Positions 57,603 through 64,000 of a DNA stretch of 64,000 nt are shown piece after piece. Under the pieces are notes generated by a model. That model searched no databases and was not told the origin of the DNA. It worked only from the letters and a program-made list of their open reading frames with translations. The stretch spans positions 1 to 64,000 of the forward strand of contig BMSW01000021.1 of assembly GCA_014649355.1 (NCBI GenBank), written 5' to 3'. Numbering within the stretch: the first letter of the stretch is position 1; every line of letters starts with the position of its first letter. The position numbers and the translations under genes are program-made. This DNA is from Streptomyces althioticus. GTDB taxonomy: Bacteria > Actinomycetota > Actinomycetes > Streptomycetales > Streptomycetaceae.

Positions 57603-60098
57603 TCACACCCGCAGGGCCTCCTCCAGTTTCCGTGCCACGGCCACCGCCTCCTCGCCCGGCAAGGGCACGCCCTGCTCCTGCGTCACGTAGAAGACGTCCA
57701 CCGCGTTCGCCCCCAGCGTGCTCACGTGCGCGCTCCGCACGCGTACCGCCGTGTCCTCCAGCGCCCGCCCGATGCGGAACAGCAGCCCGGGGGCGTCCTG
57801 TGCGCGGACCTCGATGACCGTGGCGTGCCGGGACGCGGCCGGGGCGACCGTCACGCGCGGGGGCGGGGCGACCACCCCGCGGCGCCTCGGGTACGCGGCG
57901 TCCCGTTCGGCGAGGCGGCCGGAGATGTCCAGGCTGCCGTCCAGGGCACGGACCAGGTCGGCGCGGAGCCGGGCGGCCTGCGGGAGCGAGCCGTACTCGG
58001 CGGCGACCCGCCAGTCCAGCAGCAGCACGGAGCCGTCGACGCCGTCCGGGAGATGCAGCGAGCGCAGTTCGGCCGTGCGCACGGTCAGCCGGTGCATGGC
58101 GAGCACACCGGCCACCGCGGGCAGCACGCCCGCCTGGTCGGGCACGGCGATCAGCAGTTCCACGCCGAGCGGTTCCGGGTCGTCGGAGGGCTCGGCGGGC
58201 GGCTCGGTCTGCGCCCGCAGGGACAGCACGGGCGCGCCGGTGGCGACGGCCTCCAGGGCGAGCCGTTCGTGCTGCGCGGTGGGCGCGGCCTCCTCCGGGT
58301 CGGGCGGTGCCTGGCCCGCGAGCACGGCGGCGACCCGTTTGACCAGGTCGGCGACCAGTGAGGCGCGCCAGGAGGACCAGGCCGCCGGTCCGGTGGCGAG
58401 GGCGTCCGCCTCGGTGAGGGCGTGCAGCAGCTCCAGCGTGCCCGGGGATCCGACGGCCTCGGCGACGGAGCGCACGGTGGCGGGGTCGTCGAGGTCGCGC
58501 CGGGTGGCGGTCTCGACGAGCAGCAGGTGGTGGCGTACGAGGGTGGCGATCACGGTGACGTCGTCGGCGTCGAAGCCGATGCGGGCGGCCACGTCCCGGG
58601 CGATGACCTCGCCGGCCACCGAGTGGTCGCCGGGCCAGCCCTTGCCGATGTCGTGCAGGAGGGCGGCGATGAGCAGCAGGTCGGGGCGGCTGACCCGGCG
58701 GGTGAACGCGGAGGCGCGCACGGCGGTCTCGATGAGGTGCCGGTCGACGGTCCACAGGTGCACGGCGTTGCGCTGCGGGCGGCAGCGCACCCGGTCCCAG
58801 TCGGGGAGCAGCAGGCTGATCAGGCCCTCGGCCTCCAGCGCCTCCCACACGTCGACGGTGGGCCGGCCGGAGCCGAGCAGGGTGAGGAGCTGCTGGCGGG
58901 CCTCGGCGGGCCAGGGCGAGGGGAGGGCGCGGGCGCCGGCGGCCATGCGTCGTACGGCGTGCAGGTTGAGGGGGAGGCCGGCCTGGGCGGCGGCGGCCGC
59001 GGCGCGGAGCGGGAGCACGGGGTCGCGGTCGGGGCGCGCGGCGCGGGCGAGCACCACTTCGCCGTCCTGCTCCACGACCCCTTCGGCGAGCGGGGACCGC
59101 TCGGGCGCGGGCTTCCCTCCGCCCAGCGCCCTCCCGTCGCCCGCCACCGCCCTTCTGATGAAATGGCTTCGCTCCCTTGCCAGTTTGCGCAGCCGCGGGC
59201 GCACGGAGCGGGAGCGCAGGACGCGGCCGACCTCGCGCCAGGTGACGTCGCCGGCGTAGGCGACGACCCGGGCGGCCTCGTAGACCTGGCGGAGCAGGAC
59301 GTCGGCGTCGAGCAGGCCGAGTTCGGCGGCGACCTGGTCCTGTTCCTGGAGGGCGAGGCGGTCGGTGGCGCGTCCGGTGGCCAGGTGCAGGGCGTCGCGT
59401 ACGTCGAGGAGGCGGCCGCGGGCCTCGGCGAGTCCTTCGCGGGGGGCGTCGGCGAGCCAGGAGGCGGCCACCGCGCGCAGGGCGGTGGCGTCGCGCAGTC
59501 CACCGCGGGCCTCCTTGAGGTCCGGTTCGAGGAGGTACTGCAGTTCGCCCTGGCGTGCGGCGCGCTCCTCGCACAGCTCCCGCAGTGCGGGCAGCCGCTT
59601 GGGGGCCTGGTTGCGCCAGTCGGCGAGGACGGTCGTGCGCAGGGCGGTGGTGAGACCGAGGTCGCCCGCGATGTGCCGGGCGTCCAGCAGGCCGAGCTGG
59701 ACCTTGAGGTCCTCCCCCGCCGTCCTGCGGGCCTCCGCGGGCGTGCGGACGGAGTGGTCGAGGTCGAGGCCGAGGTCCCACACCGGGTACCAGAGGCGGT
59801 CGGCGAGCTTCGAGACGGTCTCGGGATCGCTGCCGTCGTGGAGCAGCAGCAGGTCGAGGTCGCTGCGCGGGGAGAGTTCCGCGCGTCCGTAGCCGCCGAC
59901 GGCGACGAGGGACACCCCGCGCGCCCCGGGGGCGCCGGCCGCGAAGAGGCCGGCGAGCCATGCGTCGGTGAGGCCGGCGAGCGCGGAACGGCGCGGCGGC
60001 CCGGACCGCGCCTTCTCGTTGAGAAGGCGCAGCCGGGCCGCCGCGTAGCCGCCGGGTCCCGAGTCCTCTGCCTGGTGGTGCATGTCCGTCCTCGTCAC
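57603..60098 (-). CDS. glnD: GlnD, PII nucleotidyltransferase/nucleotidyl-removing enzyme
   Basis: An 831-residue bifunctional enzyme. The N-terminal nucleotidyltransferase domain has GGYGRAELSPRSDLDLLLL. A central region leads into an HD domain with LIAALLHDIGKGWPGDHS, and two C-terminal ACT domains (about 690-760 and 775-831) sense glutamine. In Streptomyces GlnD adenylylates the PII protein rather than uridylylating it. The GTG at 60098 has AGGAG seven bases upstream. It is last in amtB-glnK-glnD. Confidence 0.94.
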   Translation of the reverse strand: MTRTDMHHQAEDSGPGGYAAARLRLLNEKARSGPPRRSALAGLTDAWLAGLFAAGAPGARGVSLVAVGGYGRAELSPRSDLDLLLLHDGSDPETVSKLADRLWYPVWDLGLDLDHSVRTPAEARRTAGEDLKVQLGLLDARHIAGDLGLTTALRTTVLADWRNQAPKRLPALRELCEERAARQGELQYLLEPDLKEARGGLRDATALRAVAASWLADAPREGLAEARGRLLDVRDALHLATGRATDRLALQEQDQVAAELGLLDADVLLRQVYEAARVVAYAGDVTWREVGRVLRSRSVRPRLRKLARERSHFIRRAVAGDGRALGGGKPAPERSPLAEGVVEQDGEVVLARAARPDRDPVLPLRAAAAAAQAGLPLNLHAVRRMAAGARALPSPWPAEARQQLLTLLGSGRPTVDVWEALEAEGLISLLLPDWDRVRCRPQRNAVHLWTVDRHLIETAVRASAFTRRVSRPDLLLIAALLHDIGKGWPGDHSVAGEVIARDVAARIGFDADDVTVIATLVRHHLLLVETATRRDLDDPATVRSVAEAVGSPGTLELLHALTEADALATGPAAWSSWRASLVADLVKRVAAVLAGQAPPDPEEAAPTAQHERLALEAVATGAPVLSLRAQTEPPAEPSDDPEPLGVELLIAVPDQAGVLPAVAGVLAMHRLTVRTAELRSLHLPDGVDGSVLLLDWRVAAEYGSLPQAARLRADLVRALDGSLDISGRLAERDAAYPRRRGVVAPPPRVTVAPAASRHATVIEVRAQDAPGLLFRIGRALEDTAVRVRSAHVSTLGANAVDVFYVTQEQGVPLPGEEAVAVARKLEEALRV

Positions 60099-60127
60099 CC
60101 GGCGACTCCTGTTCGGTCGGTCTGTTG

Positions 60128-60466
60128 TCAGAGCGCGTCCGGGCCGCGCTCGCCGGTCCGGACCCGTACGGCCGTCTCGACGGGGATGGTCCACACCTTG
60201 CCGTCGCCGATCTTGCCGGTGCGGGCCGCCTTGACCACGACGTCGACGAGCTGTTCGGCGTCGTCGTCCTCGACGAGGACCTCGATGCGGACCTTGGGCA
60301 CCAGGTCGACGGTGTACTCGGCGCCGCGGTAGACCTCGGTGTGGCCGCGCTGGCGGCCGTAGCCGCTGGCCTCGGTGACGGTCAGACCGTGCACTCCGAA
60401 GGCCTGGAGGGCCTCCTTGATCTCGTCGAGCCGGTGCGGCTTCACGACGGCGGTGATGAGCTTCAT
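60128..60466 (-). CDS. glnK: PII nitrogen regulatory protein GlnK
   Basis: A 112-residue PII protein. The T-loop contains RGAEYTVD with Tyr51, the residue modified by GlnD, and the C-loop and ATP-binding motifs (GKIGDGKVWTIPVETAVRVRTGE) are intact. It starts within the last bases of amtB (ATGA overlap), so the two are translationally coupled. It senses ATP/2-oxoglutarate and docks on AmtB. Confidence 0.96.
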   Translation of the reverse strand: MKLITAVVKPHRLDEIKEALQAFGVHGLTVTEASGYGRQRGHTEVYRGAEYTVDLVPKVRIEVLVEDDDAEQLVDVVVKAARTGKIGDGKVWTIPVETAVRVRTGERGPDAL

Positions 60467-61803
60467 GCGTCCACCTTCTTGCTCTCGGCCGGGGCGACGG
60501 GGCTGCTGGCCGCGGTGCGGGCCGCGCCGCCGCCCGCGCCGCTGAAGTCGTATGCGGTCTCGGCGTGCTCGGCCTGGTCGATGCCGGCCACCTCCTCGTC
60601 CTCGGAGACTCGCATACCGAGGGTCTTGTGGATCAGGAGGGCCAGGACCGCGGAGGCGATCAGGGAGTAGGCGAGGACACCGAAGACACCGGCGCACTGC
60701 TTCCAGAACTGGTCGAGGCCGCCGCCGTAGAAGAGGCCCGCGACGTCGGACTGGCCCTTGCCGGTGGCGAAGAAGCCGATGAGCAGGGAGCCGATGATGC
60801 CGCCGACGAGGTGGACGCCGACGACGTCGAGGGAGTCGTCGTAGCCGAGCTTGTACTTGAGGCCGACGGCCATGGCGCACAGGACACCGGCGATGATGCC
60901 GATCGCGATGGCGCCGAGCGGGGAGACCGCGCCGCCCGCCGGGGTGATGGCGACCAGGCCGGAGACCGCGCCGGAGGCGGCGCCCAGCGTGGTGAACGCG
61001 CCGTGGCGGATCTTCTCGTAGGCGAGCCAGCCGACGACCGCGGCGCCGGTGGCGACCTGGGTGTTGACGAACATCAGCGCGCCGACGCCGTCGTCGTTGC
61101 CGAGCCACGAGCCGGCGTTGAATCCGAACCAGCCGAACCACAGCAGACCGGCGCCGAGCATGACCAGCGGGAGGCTGTGCGGGCGCATCGGGTCCTTCTT
61201 GAAGCCGATGCGCTTGCCGATCACCAGGATCACGCCGAGGGCGGCCGCACCCGCGTTGATGTGCACGGCGGTACCGCCGGCGAAGTCGATGACGCCGAGG
61301 TCGAAGGCCCAGCCGCCGGAGCCCCACACCCAGTGCGCGACCGGGAAGTAGACGACGGTGACCCACAGGGCGATGAACAGGGCCCACGCGCTGAACTTCA
61401 CGCGGTCCGCGAGCGCGCCGCTGATCAGGGCGGGCGTGAGGATCGCGAACATCAGCTGGAAGGAGGCGAAGACGAACAGCGGGATGGTGGTGCCGTCCCA
61501 CAGTTCCGTCAGGCCGATGTTGCTCAGGCCCACCCAGTCGGAGTTCCAGCCGACGAGGCTGCCCTTGTCGTCGCCGAACGCGACGGAGAATCCGTAGAGC
61601 ACCCACAGGATGGTGACGATGCCCAGGCTGATGAAGCTCATCATCAGCATGTTCAGCGTGCTCTTGACCCGGACCATGCCTCCGTAGAAGAAGGCCAGAC
61701 CGGGGGTCATGAGCATCACCAGGGCGGAACAGATGAGCATGAACCCTGTGTTGGCGGCGGACAGCGTGGGCGCGTCTGCTGCCAGGGTGATGGCTTGTGC
61801 CAT
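60463..61803 (-). CDS. amtB: Ammonium transporter AmtB
   Basis: A 446-residue Amt/Mep transporter. The start MAQAITLAADAPTLSAANTGFMLICSALVMLMTPGLAFFYGGMVR includes the conserved phenylalanine gate region; the twin-histidine pore region appears in GTAVHINAG and VGVHLVGGIIGSL. Eleven helices are expected and about that number of hydrophobic segments is visible. It heads the amtB-glnK-glnD operon behind a putative GlnR site. Confidence 0.95.
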   Translation of the reverse strand: MAQAITLAADAPTLSAANTGFMLICSALVMLMTPGLAFFYGGMVRVKSTLNMLMMSFISLGIVTILWVLYGFSVAFGDDKGSLVGWNSDWVGLSNIGLTELWDGTTIPLFVFASFQLMFAILTPALISGALADRVKFSAWALFIALWVTVVYFPVAHWVWGSGGWAFDLGVIDFAGGTAVHINAGAAALGVILVIGKRIGFKKDPMRPHSLPLVMLGAGLLWFGWFGFNAGSWLGNDDGVGALMFVNTQVATGAAVVGWLAYEKIRHGAFTTLGAASGAVSGLVAITPAGGAVSPLGAIAIGIIAGVLCAMAVGLKYKLGYDDSLDVVGVHLVGGIIGSLLIGFFATGKGQSDVAGLFYGGGLDQFWKQCAGVFGVLAYSLIASAVLALLIHKTLGMRVSEDEEVAGIDQAEHAETAYDFSGAGGGAARTAASSPVAPAESKKVDA

Positions 61804-61922
61804 CGGCGTCTCCTCGTCGTTGGTACGGCCCCGTGCGGGCGAAGCCTTGAGCGGATTGAGGGGTGGGCCGGTTATGCGCCATGAAGATTGGCGCAGCGCC
61901 GTTTCGGTGGAAGCCCCTCGTT

Positions 61923-61958
61923 GTTTCGCGGCCGTGACGAAGGCACCCGGCGTGTTAC
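61923..61958. promoter_or_regulatory. Putative GlnR operator upstream of amtB
   Basis: On the minus strand, GTCAC-N6-GAAAC (61923-61938), a perfect half of the GlnR consensus, follows GTAAC (61954-61958) with a weak partner. It lies about 120-155 bp upstream of the amtB ATG. GlnR activates amtB-glnK-glnD under nitrogen limitation in Streptomyces. The rest of 61804-62151 contains no gene. Confidence 0.6.
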
Positions 61959-62052
61959 GGGTCGGTGAACCGCCGGATCCGGGGCGCGCCGATCGTTATC
62001 GTGGCGCAATCTTCGGTGTACGGCGGTGAGCCGCGGCCGGGGAGACACACGA

Positions 62053-62129
62053 CCGGCCGCGGCCGGCCTTCCGAATGACTGGCATGGGGGAGCCGAGTCG
62101 GGCAGTTCGGGAGGGCCGGCCGCGGCCGG
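62053..62129. terminator. 16-bp perfect inverted repeat downstream of nsdA
   Basis: CCGGCCGCGGCCGGCC (62053-62068) pairs with 62114-62129 around a loop of about 45 bases, just after the minus-strand nsdA stop. It probably stops transcription of nsdA before amtB. Confidence 0.6.
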
Positions 62130-62151
62130 GGTCCAGGGTTCCTCGGTGGGG

Positions 62152-63648
62152 TCAGACGGCCTGGGCGGTCTCGGGCAGCTCGACCGCGAGCCGCTCGGTG
62201 AGTTCGACGACCTCGGCGAGCTCACCGAAGTCGCGTACGGCGGTGTCGACGGTCTTTCGGATACGAGTGTTGACGCGCTCGGAACGGACCTTCTTGGCGG
62301 CCTTGATGGCCTCGGTGGCGAGAACCGTGCTCTGCTCGGCCTCGCGCTGGAGCAGATGGACCGTGGCCATGCCGATCAGGTTGAGGGCGTAGGAGCGCTG
62401 ATGCTCGCCGCCCTCCTGGCCGAACAGCTCCACGGCCCGCTTCATCAGCGGCTCGGCGAGCGAGGCGTAGGTGGGGCTGCGGCCCGCGACGTAGGCGAGG
62501 TCGCGGAAGGAGTGGCTGTTCTCCGCGTACAGCTCGGCCTCGGAGAAGAAGCGGATCCAGTCGGGGTCCGGCTCGTCCCACTCGCCGGCCTCGGCGAAGG
62601 TGTCCTCGGCCATGCGGACGGCGCGCTTGCAGCGGCCGGGCTGACCCATGTTGGCGTAGGCGCGGGCCTCCATCGCATACAGCATGGACTGGACGCGGGG
62701 GCTCGCGCAGTCACGGCTGCCGTACTGGGCGAGGTGGATGAGCTCCAGGGCGTCCTCGGGACGGCCGAGGTGGATCATCTGGCGGCTCATGTTGGAGAGG
62801 ACGTAGGAGCCGAGGGGCCGGTCGCCGGCCTCCTTGGCGGCGTGCAGGGCGAGCACGAAGTACTTCTGCGCGGTGGGCTGGAGCCCCACGTCGTACGACA
62901 TCCAGCCGGCCAGTTCGGCGAGCTCGGCGGCGACCTTGAACAGCCGCTTGGTGGTGGCGTCCGGCTGGGGCTCCTGGAGGAGGTCGGTGACCTCGTGGAG
63001 CTGGCCGACGACGGCCTTGCGGCGCAGTCCGCCGCCGCACTGGGCGTCCCACTGCCGGAACATCACGGTGGTGGTCTCCAGCAGGTCCAGCTCCGGCTTG
63101 GAGAGCCGGCCGCGGGCGCGCGCCGAGGAGGGGGCGACGTCCGGCTCGGGCCTGGACAGCGGGCTGGACGGGGAGGGGACGAGCCAGCGCTGCATGGGCT
63201 CGATGAGGGACGGGCCCGCGGAGAGGGCCAGCGAGCTCCCGAGGAAGCCGCGCCGCGCCAGCATGAGGTCGCTGCGCGAGAACTCGCTGAGCAGGGCCAC
63301 GGTCTGCGGGCCCGTCCAGGGAAGGTCGACGCCGGTCGCGGAGGGCGCCGGGCGTGTGGTGCGCAGGCCCAGGTCCTCCACGGAGACGACGACACCGAAG
63401 CGCTCGGAGAACAGCTCGGAGAGGATGCGCGGGATCGGCTCCCGCGGGTTCTCCCCGTCCAGCCAGCGGCGCACCCGGGAGGTGTCGGTGGAGATGTGGT
63501 TGGCGCCCAACTGCCGGGCTCTGCGGTTCACTTGGCGGGCGAGCTCGCCCTTGGACCAGCCGCTGCGGACGAACCATGAGGTGAGCAGCTCGTTCGGGCG
63601 CTTCTCCGCACTCGCAGAACCCGTCCCGCCACCGCCGTTGCCGCTCAC
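62152..63648 (-). CDS. nsdA: NsdA-like negative regulator of differentiation
   Basis: A 498-residue protein. The N-terminal region (SGWSKGELARQVNRRARQLGANHISTDTSRVRRWLDGENPRE) is helix-turn-helix-like, and the rest is built of helical, TPR-like repeats (AELAELAGWMSYDVGLQPTAQKYFVLALHAA..., ALELIHLAQYGSRD). Position beside amtB-glnK-glnD and length match S. coelicolor NsdA, which represses sporulation and antibiotic production. The GTG at 63648 was chosen as start. Confidence 0.88.
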   Translation of the reverse strand: MSGNGGGGTGSASAEKRPNELLTSWFVRSGWSKGELARQVNRRARQLGANHISTDTSRVRRWLDGENPREPIPRILSELFSERFGVVVSVEDLGLRTTRPAPSATGVDLPWTGPQTVALLSEFSRSDLMLARRGFLGSSLALSAGPSLIEPMQRWLVPSPSSPLSRPEPDVAPSSARARGRLSKPELDLLETTTVMFRQWDAQCGGGLRRKAVVGQLHEVTDLLQEPQPDATTKRLFKVAAELAELAGWMSYDVGLQPTAQKYFVLALHAAKEAGDRPLGSYVLSNMSRQMIHLGRPEDALELIHLAQYGSRDCASPRVQSMLYAMEARAYANMGQPGRCKRAVRMAEDTFAEAGEWDEPDPDWIRFFSEAELYAENSHSFRDLAYVAGRSPTYASLAEPLMKRAVELFGQEGGEHQRSYALNLIGMATVHLLQREAEQSTVLATEAIKAAKKVRSERVNTRIRKTVDTAVRDFGELAEVVELTERLAVELPETAQAV

Positions 63649-64000
63649 TGGAACGCCCCCATCCCTGAAGACCACTTGTCGCTGAGTGCGCCAAGCCCTA
63701 TCAGAATGCCGGTAGTTGGGGCCGCCCGTCCGGCAGATGCCACCCTTCGAACGGAAAGCCGAGTTGCCTCCGGCATACCCACGAGTGCATGTGCCCCACC
63801 CAAGCCGTGCACACACAGTAACCCTATGATCACCCGCCTCACCATGGCGGAACCTCAATCGCCACCATTCGCCACCCCTTCGAATGAACGCACCGTCGCC
63901 GTCCCGCGATTGACTTGACACAGGACGGACAAGAGCGGATGCAGCGGTGCACCCAGGGGCGCGTGACACCCGCCGCACCACCCCGCGCACATCGAGGCGC
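63649..64000. promoter_or_regulatory. Upstream region of nsdA to the window edge
   Basis: About 350 bp with no gene I can support; it should contain the nsdA promoter (minus strand). The AT content is higher near 63660-63850 than in flanking coding DNA. Confidence 0.35.

Noticed and set aside
55350..58361. A 1003-codon plus-strand open frame over ffh and the end of glnD
   Set aside because: It is antisense to well-identified genes, is dominated by Asp/Gly/Leu/His/Arg, has no family motif and arises from GC-rich codon bias.

Overview
The window is a high-GC, Streptomyces-type chromosome segment. Gene order and content fit this genus: whiG, nsdA, four tandem type I signal peptidases, glnD-glnK-amtB, rpsB-tsf-pyrH-frr-cdsA, a LAETG sortase substrate, many GTG starts, and TTA codons confined to accessory genes. 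No tRNA, rRNA, CRISPR array or insertion sequence was seen.

Layout. Positions 1-17.6 kb are chromosomal: a DUF4190 membrane protein, an adenosine-deaminase-family enzyme, a GDPD phosphodiesterase, polyamine/GABA catabolism genes (aldehyde dehydrogenase, Lrp regulator, aminotransferase), an ABC exporter pair, a VOC protein, a LAETG surface protein, a thiamine ABC importer behind a TPP riboswitch, and rlmN. Positions 17,589-31,588 are an integrated actinomycete integrative and conjugative element (AICE) of about 14 kb, bounded by 42-bp perfect direct repeats that overlap the start of rlmN. Positions 31.6-64 kb are chromosomal: a ProRS of the archaeal/eukaryal type, a pentapeptide-repeat protein, cdsA-frr-pyrH-tsf-rpsB, an M23 protein, a TetR regulator, whiG, dprA-comM-yraN, sipW-X-Y-Z, rplS-trmD-rimM-KH-rpsP, a SprT-like protein, a methyltransferase, ffh, glnD-glnK-amtB and nsdA.

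The AICE has the pSAM2-like plan: Nudix (Pif-like) divergent from a GntR (KorSA-like) repressor, an FtsK-type DNA translocase, small Spd/membrane proteins, SpdD, a HUH Rep (RepSA-like), Xis and a tyrosine integrase. It has three unusual parts. (1) A cargo block at its left end pairs a DUF5131 'three-Cys-motif' protein with the three-Cys-motif partner TcmP. Both carry in-frame TTA codons. Next to them, divergently transcribed, is a coupled three-gene operon (DUF3467-like, unknown, GNAT). This is the best candidate for an undescribed system. (2) A complete-looking GGDEF diguanylate cyclase sits in the transfer operon, between two copies of a repeated leader hairpin. (3) The attachment site lies in the 5' end of rlmN. 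The element carries a diverged copy of the rlmN upstream region, so integration swaps the promoter and leaves the old rlmN promoter pointing into the element.

In the core region, development (whiG, nsdA), protein export (sip genes, ffh), translation (rpsB, tsf, frr, rpsP, rplS, rlmN, trmD, rimM) and nitrogen sensing (glnD, glnK, amtB) sit in mostly minus-strand operons with short overlaps and strong intergenic hairpins.
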